45,605 nucleotides of DNA from Nocardia carnea (GTDB taxonomy: Bacteria > Actinomycetota > Actinomycetes > Mycobacteriales > Mycobacteriaceae), in assembly GCF_029869215.1 (NCBI RefSeq), contig NZ_JARWPM010000135.1, positions 1-45,605 of the forward strand, given 5' to 3'. The notes beneath the pieces were generated by a model, which was not told the DNA's origin, searched no databases, and saw nothing but the letters and a program-made list of their open reading frames with translations. How positions within the stretch are numbered: the first letter of the stretch is position 1; each line of letters begins with the position of its first letter. A program made the position numbers and the translations under genes. This document shows, one piece after another, positions 35,656 through 44,357 of the stretch.

Positions 35656-36332
35656 CCGCCCCGGAACAGATGGAACCCGAGGAGCCGGTATCCGCGGCCG
35701 ACGCCATCAGCTGGCTGCACGAGGAAGGGCTGGCGCGGCTGGCGGCGTTGGGCGGAGATTCGGCCCTCCCGACGGTCGCCTACACCGTGGATGTCGCGAC
35801 CGGTGTCATCACGAAGTTCCCGGCCGCCAACGGTGGGATCGGTGCGGACTCGAGCACCGTCGGCGCCGACGATCTTCCGGGTCCGCTGGAAACCGCGCGC
35901 CGGCTCGTGATCGTGGGAATCACCGGTAACGACCAGTTGCTGGTGGTGGACCTTGCGGGATCGTTGGTGATCGGGATCAACGGTGACCGGCCGGAATTGG
36001 CCGCGCGGTCGTGGGTGAGTCAATTGCTGCTCAATCCCGAGGTCACGATCACGACCAACAGCGCGGAGGTCGCGCTCGGCGCGGGGCCGCGCTGCCGCAA
36101 GAGTTTCATCCCCGGCGGCGGAGGATCGATCATCAGTGTGGACGACGGAAGTCCACCGGTGACGACCGTGTCGATGAATTCCGATGTGGAAGGCAGCGAT
36201 TATCTCGAGTTACTGGGGGATGGCACCGGAGAGATGTATCTGGGCGCCCGGGTCTGGCAGTTGCGCCTGGTGCTGACCATTGCCGACGCGCCCTGGTCGG
36301 TGCTGTCGGAAACCCTGGCCCAATCCGCATAG
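35652..36332 (+). CDS. Uncharacterised protein coupled to espB-like and ybaB-like genes
   Basis: A 226-residue protein without a family I can name. It is predicted soluble. Beta-rich segments VAYTVDVATGVITKFP, RLVIVGITGNDQLLVVDL and SLVIGIN are followed by LAARSWVSQLLLNPEVTITT, a Gly-rich loop (SFIPGGGGSIISVDD) and EMYLGARVWQLRLVLTIAD. The mixed alpha/beta pattern suggests a globular domain, but no catalytic motif is visible. The start ATG 35652 overlaps the YbaB-like stop. The long frame upstream of it is a shadow. By context it may be a chaperone or partner of the EspB-like protein. Confidence 0.6.
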   Translation: MTAPEQMEPEEPVSAADAISWLHEEGLARLAALGGDSALPTVAYTVDVATGVITKFPAANGGIGADSSTVGADDLPGPLETARRLVIVGITGNDQLLVVDLAGSLVIGINGDRPELAARSWVSQLLLNPEVTITTNSAEVALGAGPRCRKSFIPGGGGSIISVDDGSPPVTTVSMNSDVEGSDYLELLGDGTGEMYLGARVWQLRLVLTIADAPWSVLSETLAQSA

Positions 36333-36349
36333 TAAACGAGGAGATGGCG

Positions 36350-36724
36350 ATGGCCGACGACTACGACGACTACGACGAATATCCCGCCGACGGTTTCGAC
36401 GATACGGCGGACGCGAAACCCGCGGCGGCACCGCAGATCCACGAGGTCTTCAACCCCGACCATACGGTCGGTGTCGCCTGCGGCCGGGACGGCGAGGTGG
36501 TGGGTATGCACATCACCGACGAAGCCAAGGAGAACGGCGAGGCCTGGCTGAGCGCCGAGATCCTGAAGGTCGCCGGGCTCGCGCACGCGAAATCGCGGCT
36601 CGGCTTGCGCCGTGAGATGGAGGCCAACGGGGCGCGCGCCTATACCGTTGATTCGTTCGGGTTGCCCACCGAAGCCGCGTACCGGGCGTTGGAAGACGAA
36701 GCATTCGGCCTACGACCCGCGTGA
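36350..36724 (+). CDS. EspH-like small acidic protein (DUF2694 type)
   Basis: A 124-residue acidic protein. It starts with an Asp-Tyr-rich stretch (DDYDDYDEYPADGFDD), then HEVFNPDHTVGVACGRDGEV, HITDEAKENGEAWLSAEILKV and AGLAHAKSRLGLRREM. This order resembles M. tuberculosis EspH (Rv3867): FTVTNPQGSVSVSTLMDGRI, then LTDKATSMSEAQLADEIFVI. EspH-type proteins act in the cytoplasm to support ESX-1 substrates. ATG 36350 is used because GAGGAG (36338-36343) has proper spacing to it; ATG 36344 is too close. It lies 17 bp after the preceding gene. Confidence 0.65.
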   Translation: MADDYDDYDEYPADGFDDTADAKPAAAPQIHEVFNPDHTVGVACGRDGEVVGMHITDEAKENGEAWLSAEILKVAGLAHAKSRLGLRREMEANGARAYTVDSFGLPTEAAYRALEDEAFGLRPA

Positions 36725-36767
36725 ACCGTACCGGTAGGACCGGCACGGCCGAGAGAGGGACACGACC

Positions 36768-37073
36768 ATGGTGAAAATCCTTTCCCTGGACGATCTGACG
36801 GCGATCGTGGGTGATGCCGCGGGCGCGTTATCGGTGATGACCGACTGCGTCGGCACGACCGTGGATTCCTGGGCGACCAGGTCCCACTCCGAATGTGAGC
36901 TGGACCAGGCCACGCTCGAAACGCTGGATGTGATTCGTGACCTCTTCGGCGCAGGATTGACAAGCGTGCTCGAACAGTCGGGTATCACAGTCGAAGCCAC
37001 CGGCCTCGGTGCAGCCGTACTGCGCAATTCCGATATCGACGCCGGCGATGCCGTGCGGTCTGCCGAGGCCTGA
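36768..37073 (+). CDS. EspC/WXG100-size helical protein
   Basis: A 101-residue protein predicted as a helix-turn-helix hairpin: SLDDLTAIVGDAAGALSVM and TLETLDVIRDLFGAGLTSVL, followed by SGITVEATGLGAAVLRNSDI. Size, helical nature and place between EspH-like and large ESX-type genes suggest an EspC (DUF2580) or WXG100 relative. A clear WxG or YxxxD motif is missing; the expected terminal motif reads LRNSD. The start is ATG 36768 with GAGAGGGA upstream. It may pair with a partner subunit for export. Confidence 0.5.
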   Translation: MVKILSLDDLTAIVGDAAGALSVMTDCVGTTVDSWATRSHSECELDQATLETLDVIRDLFGAGLTSVLEQSGITVEATGLGAAVLRNSDIDAGDAVRSAEA

Positions 37074-37082
37074 CCGGCCCCG

Positions 37083-39593
37083 ATGGCACCGGAGCAAACA
37101 AGCCCGTACTGGGATCGGATCGTCGGGAACAACTGGCCACAGATCCCGCCGTCGGCCTGGCACGGTCTGGAGAGCGCCGCACGGGACGGCGCGGCGGCGC
37201 TGAACCTATCCGATGTCGAACAGGCACGGCGGGCCTTCGAGGAAACGGTTCAGCAGTCGGCCGGTCTGGAGTACATCCGGCAGGCGCTGGTCGCGCTGGA
37301 GAACAATCCGCGGGCCTTCGCGGCGGCATTGACGGCCGCGGCCGATACCTTCGGCACACTCGGCGATATCGTCCGGCGCACCCGGAACCAGATCCTCGAT
37401 GTGGTCGATGACGCGGGCGACCGGATCGAAGCCGCCACCCGCGGCGACAACAACGACGACGGGGTAGAAGACGACGAAGCCGAGGCCGCGACCGACCGGC
37501 AGACCACCGATGCGATACTCGCCGAGGCACGCGGCGATGTGGAAGACATTGTTGCCGCGGCACTGCGTTCGTTGGGGCCGCAGGGGCTGCCGCGACTGGA
37601 CGATATCGCCGAGGCATTGGGCCGGCCCGGCCCGTGGCGCAGTGGCTCGGCGCCCGGTACGGCGCCCGGGCCGCCCGGCAGGCACGTACCCCGCAACCGC
37701 GGTGATCGGTGGGAGCCGGGGTCCGGTTTCGAGCCGGGACCGTGGAACGGAAACCCCGGCCGGTCCGCGCTGGTGCCACCCGACACCGTATTCGGCCAGG
37801 TGCTGATCGATATCATCGACGATCTGCTGGCACCGGATGCGGTGCCGCAGGCCCCGGTCCAGCCGCCGGTGGTCGCTGACGTGTCGGCGGGCGCACCGGA
37901 CGCATCGGCAGGCGGGCCCCCACCGGCCGCCGGGCAGGGTGCCGAAGGACAAGAGCCGGCTCTCGGTGGCGCGCCCCCGCCCGGACAGCGCGCAACCGTG
38001 CCGGACCACCAGGCTCCGGAAACCGGTAACAGCGAAGCGGCCGTACCCGTGGACGAGCAGCCCGCTGCCGATCGGGGCGAAACGGACGGGCACACAGCGC
38101 AATCGCCTGCCGGTACCGAAACCGCCGAAACCACGGCGGATCCCGGCACGCGGCCGGTCCTGGAGGATTCGGGCATATCCCCGGCCGGTCCGCGGATCGG
38201 CGGAGCCGCGGACGAAACCGTGGTCGCCGCGCCCGGCATACTCGGGGCCGCGCCCCTGATGGGCTCGGCGGGTGCGGCGAGTCCGGAACCACCGGCCAGG
38301 AGCGCCGCCGCATCCGGTGGTGCGAGCGCAACGGGTTCGGCGGCCGGTTCGGCGGCCGCCTCCGCCACCGTGTCCGGTACGCAGGCGTCCCGCGGCGTCG
38401 CCGGACCGGTAGAGGCGCATCGGGGTCCCGGCGCAACCGGGAAAGCGCTCAGCACGGCCAATACACCCGGTGTGGTGGCGCCCGGCGGAAAAGGTCCGGG
38501 TGTGCTGCCGGACAGCCTTCCGGGCGAGGACAAGCGGCGCGGTGCGGGGGAGGCCGTCCAGGACGCGGTCGGTGCGGCCATGGCTGCCTCGGCCGCGCCC
38601 GCCTTCGTCGTCGGCGAGCGGGTCGACGGCGATCTCGTGCTCGCCCGCACCCTGCTCGGTGGAATCCGGGCCGCCGCCGACCAATGGGTGGTGGGTGTGG
38701 ACTGGGCGGTGGCCGTGCTGCGGCATCCGGGCGGGGTGAGCGCGTTCGTCACCTCGAACGAGGGCCGTGGGTGGCTACCGGCGCGGTTGTATCTGCCGGC
38801 CGAGCTGTCGTTGCCCTGGCTGTGGACGGTGGCCGAGAATTCCGGCTGGGAAGGTATTGCCGATCCCGCGCGCATCTTGGTGGAGTTCGCGATCGCCTGG
38901 GGCGCGAAATCGGGTTCGAAGCTGTCGGCATTGGCCTCCTCCCAGCCGATCGACCCGCTGCTCGGCGGGCAACTGAGAACGGTCGCGCTGGCCGGCTCGG
39001 TAGGTCCCTCGGATGCCATGGATCTGCGGAAACCCACGGCCGGCATGCTGGATCGCCTGGGTCTCACGGCAACGCCGCGGCTGCTCGATCGTGCGGTATC
39101 CGTGCCGGACCACGGTGTGGCGCTGCGGTGTCTGGAGCTGGCGGTCGACGCGCATATCCGGGTCGAGCGGGCGGGTATTCGTACTGTGGACGCGATGGGA
39201 GCCCCCGAGCTCAGGCTGCGGATTCTGCGGGCTCTGCGGGACGGCCGGCAATTCGCGGGGGGCTGGTGGGAGGAGATGCAGGACGCAGATGATCTGATCG
39301 CGGCGACCGCGCTCGGGCATCGCGCCGCGACCGGCCGCATCGCGCTGGGTGAGTTGCGTCCCGATGCCGCCGATCTGGAACCCGATTCGGAGTTGTCGGT
39401 GCTGCGTGCGCTGACTTTCCAGCGCCGGTGCAACGAGCTGGTACTGCTGCTGGCCGAAGAGCCGACACGGCAGACCCTGCGCGACGCCGTCTACGCACAT
39501 TCGCAGATCCTGGCGCACCCGCATTTCGCGCGGCCACCGGCGGGCGCACCGGTGCCGCGGTTGAGCGCGGTGTCCACCGGCACTACCCGGTGA
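37083..39593 (+). CDS. Large ESX-associated protein with Rv3899c-like C-terminal region (paralogue 1)
   Basis: An 836-residue protein. The N-terminal ~110 residues are helical and begin YWDRIVGNNWPQIPPSAWH, recalling WXG-type toxin N-termini. Residues ~190-500 are a disordered Pro/Ala/Gly linker. Residues ~508-818 form a conserved region: GDLVLARTLLGG, WAVAVLRHPGGVSAFVTSNE, GRGWLPARLYLP, DPARILVEF, then a helical half ending LRDAVYAHSQIL. This resembles the DUF5632/DUF5631 region of M. tuberculosis Rv3899c (recalled, not searched) and is shared with the protein at 39680. The function of this region is unknown. It starts nine bases after the EspC-size gene, without a strong ribosome site. Confidence 0.65.
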   Translation: MAPEQTSPYWDRIVGNNWPQIPPSAWHGLESAARDGAAALNLSDVEQARRAFEETVQQSAGLEYIRQALVALENNPRAFAAALTAAADTFGTLGDIVRRTRNQILDVVDDAGDRIEAATRGDNNDDGVEDDEAEAATDRQTTDAILAEARGDVEDIVAAALRSLGPQGLPRLDDIAEALGRPGPWRSGSAPGTAPGPPGRHVPRNRGDRWEPGSGFEPGPWNGNPGRSALVPPDTVFGQVLIDIIDDLLAPDAVPQAPVQPPVVADVSAGAPDASAGGPPPAAGQGAEGQEPALGGAPPPGQRATVPDHQAPETGNSEAAVPVDEQPAADRGETDGHTAQSPAGTETAETTADPGTRPVLEDSGISPAGPRIGGAADETVVAAPGILGAAPLMGSAGAASPEPPARSAAASGGASATGSAAGSAAASATVSGTQASRGVAGPVEAHRGPGATGKALSTANTPGVVAPGGKGPGVLPDSLPGEDKRRGAGEAVQDAVGAAMAASAAPAFVVGERVDGDLVLARTLLGGIRAAADQWVVGVDWAVAVLRHPGGVSAFVTSNEGRGWLPARLYLPAELSLPWLWTVAENSGWEGIADPARILVEFAIAWGAKSGSKLSALASSQPIDPLLGGQLRTVALAGSVGPSDAMDLRKPTAGMLDRLGLTATPRLLDRAVSVPDHGVALRCLELAVDAHIRVERAGIRTVDAMGAPELRLRILRALRDGRQFAGGWWEEMQDADDLIAATALGHRAATGRIALGELRPDAADLEPDSELSVLRALTFQRRCNELVLLLAEEPTRQTLRDAVYAHSQILAHPHFARPPAGAPVPRLSAVSTGTTR

Positions 39594-39679
39594 TCGGAAA
39601 CGTCCACCATCGCTACCGCTCCCAGTGTTGGGAAGAATCGACAATGAGGGGGTCGGTGGTGGGAAAGGATTGATCGAGC

Positions 39680-41611
39680 ATGCCGGAACGGCTGGATATC
39701 GACCCTGATTTACTACGCCAGCTGGCTCTGCAACACGATCAGGTCGCGGCGGAGACGCGGGAATGGGCGCAGCCGCCCACTGAGTGGCTCGCCAATTTCG
39801 AACCCACCTACGGCAAGATCGCCAACCCGGTGAAAGAAGCGCTGGAACGCTATTACACGGCTCGCCTGCGGGCGGGTGAAGCGCTCGCCAGGGAGCACGA
39901 GGAAACCGCTCGATCACTGCGTGAATCCGCGGACACCTATGAGCGGACCGATGCCGCGGGCGCGATCACGGTCGCCGGTCCGGACGCAGACAACCCCCGC
40001 GCGGACACCGTATTCGGCAGCCCGGCTCCGCTGATGAACGGCGGCACCGCCGGCAATACTGCCGCCGGCCCCGTACCGGTCGGCGCGACCACCCCCAACG
40101 GCTCCGGTATGACGCCCGCGGGAACCACCCCGCCCACCGGGCCCGACCAGCAAGGCACCGGCACGCCGACGGTCGGCGCAGGTGGTGCGACCCCAGGTGT
40201 CACGGCCGCCCCGGGAAGCGTGTCCGCCGGCGAGAACCCGGCGGCGGCCGGTGCGACTTCCGCTGCGGCTGCCAATGCCGGTACGGGGACGGGAGCGTCC
40301 CCGGCGGGGACCGCCGGGGCGGTTCCGCCGGGTGGCATGGTGGGCGCCGGTATGCCGGTGGGCGCCGGCGCCGGTGGCGACGACCGCGGTTCCACGGCGC
40401 CGCCGGCCAGAGCGACAGCGGACGGGAGCGGAGTCCCCCCGGTACTGGCGAGCCCGTTCAATTCGGCGGTATCGGCAGCCAAGGACAGGGAGGCCGAGCC
40501 CAACTACATCGTCGGCGATGCGGTGAACGAAGACCTGGTCCTCGCCCGGACACTGCTCGGTGCGGTGCTGGCGGCGACCGATTCCGAGGTCGGGATGACG
40601 TGGGCGGTGGCCGTGCTCCGCGGTCCGGCGGGTGCCGGGATGTTCATCACCTCGAACGAGGGCCGTGGCTGGCTGCCGGCCGGGCTGTACCTTCCGCGCC
40701 AGGTCTCCACCCCGTGGTTGTGGGACGAAATGCTCGGTGCCGACGGGGACGAAGCCGCGCCGTGGGAGGGTGTCGCCGACCCCGCCCGGGTCCTGGCCGA
40801 ATTCGGCCGGGCCTGGGGTGCAAAGGCCAATGCCGCACTGTCCGCGCTCGTTTCGTCGGGACCGATCGATCCGGCCCTGCGCGGACGGCTCGGTGAGGTG
40901 GCCATGGAAGGAATGGTCGGGCCTTCCGAAGACGTGAACCTGCGGGTGCTCACCCCTGATACCGCCGATCGGCTCGGGATCACCGGGTCGGTTCCGGCAC
41001 TGGAATCGGTATCGGCCGTGGCGGACGCCGACGTGCGGGCCCGCTGTATCGGGCTCGCCGCAGAGGCACACGCTCAGCTCGGCCGGGTCGCGATACCGGG
41101 GTATCGGGACACCTTCGGCACCCGCGCGCTCCGGGACCGGATCCTGGCCAAGGTGGAACGCGGCGAGGATATTCCGGAATCCTGGTGGGACGAACTCCGG
41201 GATGCCGACGATCTGCTGGCGGCAACCATGGTCTCGCAGCGCATCGATGTGGGTCGAGTCGATCTCGGCTCCATCCGGGTGGGCGACGAAGTCGATCTGT
41301 TGCGGGCGCTGGTCTGGGAACGGCGCTGCAACGAACTGGTGTCCTTGCTGAACCGGGAATCGGATCGCCAGGTACTCCGCGACGCTGTGTACGCGCACTG
41401 CCAGATCCTGGAGCATCCGGCATTCGCGACGCTCCCGGCAGCCGTGGCGGCCGGCGTGGAGACTGCTGCGGAGCGGCCTGCCGATACCGCGGGCCGGTCG
41501 GTCACCGCGCCCACCGGTGCGGTGAGTGCTCCGGCCACCGATTCCGGTCCGCCGGCGGGTGTCGTGCCACCACCGGTTGCGCCGCCGCCGGGCACCGGGC
41601 AAACCCACTGA
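39680..41611 (+). CDS. EspC-like N-terminus fused to Rv3899c-like C-terminal region (paralogue 2)
   Basis: A 643-residue protein. The first ~95 residues form an EspC-type (ESX secretion-associated) helical hairpin: MPERLDIDPDLLRQLALQ, PPTEWLANFEPTYG, and SADTYERTDAAG, ending in the export signal Y87xxxD91. Residues ~100-265 are a Gly/Ala/Thr/Pro linker. Residues ~276-590 match paralogue 1: VLARTLLGAVLAA, WAVAVLRGP, FITSNEGRGWLPAGLYLP, DPARVLAEFGRAWGAK, and VLRDAVYAHCQILEHP. The tail is Pro/Thr-rich. A type VII-like export signal is therefore directly visible. The start is ATG 39680, after AAAGGA. Confidence 0.72.
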   Translation: MPERLDIDPDLLRQLALQHDQVAAETREWAQPPTEWLANFEPTYGKIANPVKEALERYYTARLRAGEALAREHEETARSLRESADTYERTDAAGAITVAGPDADNPRADTVFGSPAPLMNGGTAGNTAAGPVPVGATTPNGSGMTPAGTTPPTGPDQQGTGTPTVGAGGATPGVTAAPGSVSAGENPAAAGATSAAAANAGTGTGASPAGTAGAVPPGGMVGAGMPVGAGAGGDDRGSTAPPARATADGSGVPPVLASPFNSAVSAAKDREAEPNYIVGDAVNEDLVLARTLLGAVLAATDSEVGMTWAVAVLRGPAGAGMFITSNEGRGWLPAGLYLPRQVSTPWLWDEMLGADGDEAAPWEGVADPARVLAEFGRAWGAKANAALSALVSSGPIDPALRGRLGEVAMEGMVGPSEDVNLRVLTPDTADRLGITGSVPALESVSAVADADVRARCIGLAAEAHAQLGRVAIPGYRDTFGTRALRDRILAKVERGEDIPESWWDELRDADDLLAATMVSQRIDVGRVDLGSIRVGDEVDLLRALVWERRCNELVSLLNRESDRQVLRDAVYAHCQILEHPAFATLPAAVAAGVETAAERPADTAGRSVTAPTGAVSAPATDSGPPAGVVPPPVAPPPGTGQTH

Positions 41612-42051
41612 GGCCCGGCCACAGCGGTAGCCGATCTCCGAAAGCGGCCGCCTGGTCGCGGGATCGCGGGAAGCCGCTGCCCGGGCCGGCTATCGTGGCG
41701 GGTTTCCGGCCGGATCGCCGGCCACCCGGTCGGGCGGAACTCTCCTGCGGTTACTTCGCTCCGCGGGTGTGTTCCCGGCGGTGAACCGCAATGTGAGCCG
41801 AATAGCCGGCGAATCACCGAGAAACGGTGAATGGCCGTGGGATATGTTGTCCCGGTTTCGTACCCGACCGTAGGGTCCGTCCGCGGCCGACGGCTGCGGC
41901 CACTACCCGAGCGTGCACACCAGTCGTCGTCCGGATCGGTCGGTACGACAGCCCGATAGCCTTCGTGCGAGACCTCGCGGGGAGTGAGAGAGGCTTTCGA
42001 TTCCGTTCGGATTCGGTCGCGCGAAATCGCGCGCCGGGGTGCTCGGGGAAG
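41612..42051. other. Intergenic region with hairpin near the right edge
   Basis: About 440 bp between convergent genes. I see no credible gene. Near its right edge CGCGCG-AAAT-CGCGCG (42018-42033) forms a hairpin ~20 bp past the stop of the minus-strand gene, a likely terminator. Confidence 0.45.
42018..42033 (-). terminator. Hairpin downstream of the DUF4226-like gene
   Basis: A 6-bp CGCGCG stem with loop AAAT, placed ~19 bp after the stop codon of the minus-strand gene at 42052. It has no U-tract. Confidence 0.45.
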
Positions 42052-43182
42052 TCAGACCTGTTTGCTGGGAGGTGTCGGGCCGTAAGGAACTTCGGTCTGA
42101 GGTGTCCCCGGCGGCGTGTTCCCGTTCGGTGGTGCGGTCTCGCCCGGGGTGGGCGCTGCAGCCTGTGGTGCCGGGGCGGTGGGGTCGATCGGTGTGACGG
42201 TGCCGGGTGCCGGCTCGCTGGGCGCAGCCTCGCCCTCTTCCCCCTCTTCGTCGTCCTTGTCCTTTTGTCCCAGTAGTTCGGGCAGCATAGGCATCAGGGC
42301 CATCGGCAGCATGGCGAGCATCGGCAACATCGACGCGATACCGCCCATCGCATTACCCATGGCCGCACCGGCCGCGCCACCTCCGCCGGATCCGCCACCG
42401 CCCGAACCGCCACCCGCCGCATCGACGTTGGTGTCCTGCGCGGCCTGGACCTTATCGTGTACGGCGGTTACCGCCGCCGCGATGTGGTCGAAAATCGCAG
42501 CTTCCTGGGCGGCGCTGAGCTCCTTGCCGATCACCGACCGCAACGCGGCGTTGAGGTCGGCCTCGATGTGCTGGATGGCGAAAAGTGTCTGCGCCTGCTC
42601 GGCTGCCACCCGCTGCGATGTGCCGCCCACCTGTGCGTCCATATCGACCAGCGAATCCTGCCGGGCGCCGGCGGACAGCACCTGTTGTTGATACTGTTCG
42701 ACACCTTTTCCGGATCCCGGCAGGTAGGCCGCCTGGACCTTGTCCGGGGTCTTTCCGTTCCGGGGCGGTGGCGGCGGATCGGTGCGTCCGAAGCCGAGGA
42801 TGTCCACCGACTTCTGCATCGCCAGCTCCGCGTCGCCGATGAACGCATTGACCGCTGGTTCCTTGGGGAGCCGCACCAGCTTTATCCGATAGAGCGGCTT
42901 CGAGCCACCCGGTGCGGAGATGACCTGCAGTCCGCCGGACGTGCCCGCGGCAGTGCCCGATCCGGAGAGTATTTCGTTCGATGCCCCGGTGGTTTCCCCG
43001 GTGGTCTCACGCTCAGCGGCCAGCACTCGGTTACCGTCGAGGCCGGTTGCCGCCGGACCGGTTTCCGCCGGGCTGTATCTGCTCGACAACAACCGCTGCC
43101 CCGGGAGACCCGTGTTTCCGGGCGCAGGCTCGGTGGTCGTATCGGGGGTGTCGAGCTCCGCGTCCGTCGTGGCTGTATCCAT
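42052..43182 (-). CDS. Uncharacterised helical protein (DUF4226-like), minus strand
   Basis: A 376-residue protein. Residues 1-90 are Thr/Gly/Ala-rich and disordered. After LYRIKLVRLPKEPAV comes a helical region (about 165-245): LVDMDAQVGGTSQRVAAEQ, AIQHIEADLNAALRSV, FDHIAAAVTAVHDKVQAAQ. Then come a Gly/Ser run, a Met-rich hydrophobic stretch (SMLPMLAMLPMALMPMLPEL) and an acidic Pro-rich tail. The helical part looks like DUF4226 domains of Mycobacteriales (low confidence) and is similar in pattern to parts of the NlpC/P60 proteins at 24733 and 43375. The start is ATG 43182 with GGGAGGG upstream. It is divergent from the NlpC/P60 gene. Confidence 0.55.
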   Translation of the reverse strand: MDTATTDAELDTPDTTTEPAPGNTGLPGQRLLSSRYSPAETGPAATGLDGNRVLAAERETTGETTGASNEILSGSGTAAGTSGGLQVISAPGGSKPLYRIKLVRLPKEPAVNAFIGDAELAMQKSVDILGFGRTDPPPPPRNGKTPDKVQAAYLPGSGKGVEQYQQQVLSAGARQDSLVDMDAQVGGTSQRVAAEQAQTLFAIQHIEADLNAALRSVIGKELSAAQEAAIFDHIAAAVTAVHDKVQAAQDTNVDAAGGGSGGGGSGGGGAAGAAMGNAMGGIASMLPMLAMLPMALMPMLPELLGQKDKDDEEGEEGEAAPSEPAPGTVTPIDPTAPAPQAAAPTPGETAPPNGNTPPGTPQTEVPYGPTPPSKQV

Positions 43183-43374
43183 CCGCTGTCGTCGCCCTCC
43201 CGTGCTGTCCCCTTCATTGTCTTGTCTTCCTGGGGATGGGAATAGGACCGGCGCCGTTCATGCGGGTGTTGTCGCATAGTCGGAACGAATACAAGGGGCG
43301 TAATTGCCGAGAAGTTGCCCGGGGTGCCGGGGCAGGGAGGTTGTCGGTGCGATGGGCGAGGGCGAGCTGATCGT

Positions 43375-44343
43375 ATGCCGGCACTGACCGACGACGTGAA
43401 CGGCGTATTGCAGGAATTACTCGGGCTGTATGGAGCGGGACAGCCTGCCGACCGTGCGGCGGCGGCGCTGCTCCAGAGTAAGGCTGCCGATCTGGGCCGG
43501 CTCGCCGGAATCGGTGCCCAGGGGTACGGGGACAAACTGGGTGTCCATCGAACCGTCCTGGAAACACAGCACGGGCGGGACGGCGTCGTGGGCAAGACGG
43601 TTGCCGAGTCGGGTGCCGGGACGCTGAACGGCCGCGGGGTACTCACCACCCAGATCTCGGATCTGCAGGCACGCCTGCAGGCCATCACCGCCGTCGCCGA
43701 TACGAGGTTCAGCGGTCCGGCGCTGCTCGATTCGGCCCAGCAGACCATCGCCAACGCAACCAGGCAGGTGAATGCGGATATCGACGCGGCACGAAGACAG
43801 GCGGCACAGATTATGCCGCCGGTGGCTCTCGCCGCCGGACACGGGCGTACCGCGTCCCCGGCGCCCCGGCGAAGGCGGCGCCGGCGACGGCCCCGCATGG
43901 TGTCGGCCCAGCAGGTCACGACCCAGCCCGTTCGCCGGCGAACTCGCCGGAACTGGGACAAGACGAGGGGCGGTCGCGCCGCGCAGGCCGCGGACGGTGC
44001 CCTGGGCCTGCCATATATCTGGGGCGGCGGAGGTGCGGGCGGCCCCAGCGGCGGTGGATTCGACTGTTCCGGGTTGACCCAGTACGCCATCGCGCAGGCA
44101 ACCGACGGTGAAGTGGTGTTACCGCGCACCACCTATGAGCAGATCTACGCGGGTGAACGGATCGATCCGCGGGACGTGAAGGAAGGCGATCTGGTGTTCC
44201 CCGCCGGATCGTTCAGCGCCCGCGGACCCGAACATGTGCAGTTGGCCGCCGGTAACGGAATGGTGATCGAGGCGCCGTATTCGGGTGCCACGGTAACCTA
44301 TTCGCCCATGCCCCCTGATGCTGTGGTGATCCGGGTTCTCTGA
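43375..44343 (+). CDS. NlpC/P60 (C40) cell-wall endopeptidase with helical N-terminus
   Basis: A 322-residue protein. Residues ~55-145 are helical (ISDLQARLQAITAVADTRF; QQTIANATRQVNADIDAARR), an Arg-rich linker follows (SPAPRRRRRRRRPR, ~161-174), and residues ~205-322 are an NlpC/P60 domain with Cys231 (GFDCSGLTQYA), His287 (EHVQLAAG) and EAPYSG. The catalytic residues look intact, so it should cleave peptidoglycan peptides. There is no signal peptide, so it may be exported with the ESX-type substrates. The start is ATG 43375. It is followed after 14 bp by a WXG100-like toxin-type gene, a pairing that suggests help in crossing or remodelling the wall. Confidence 0.85.
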   Translation: MPALTDDVNGVLQELLGLYGAGQPADRAAAALLQSKAADLGRLAGIGAQGYGDKLGVHRTVLETQHGRDGVVGKTVAESGAGTLNGRGVLTTQISDLQARLQAITAVADTRFSGPALLDSAQQTIANATRQVNADIDAARRQAAQIMPPVALAAGHGRTASPAPRRRRRRRRPRMVSAQQVTTQPVRRRTRRNWDKTRGGRAAQAADGALGLPYIWGGGGAGGPSGGGFDCSGLTQYAIAQATDGEVVLPRTTYEQIYAGERIDPRDVKEGDLVFPAGSFSARGPEHVQLAAGNGMVIEAPYSGATVTYSPMPPDAVVIRVL

Positions 44344-44357
44344 GCAGGGTTTCGAAC

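Noticed and set aside
37250..39433. 727-residue minus-strand frame opposite paralogue 1
   Set aside because: It is Ser/Pro/Arg-rich antisense to a protein region conserved with its tandem paralogue, so the plus strand is the coding one.
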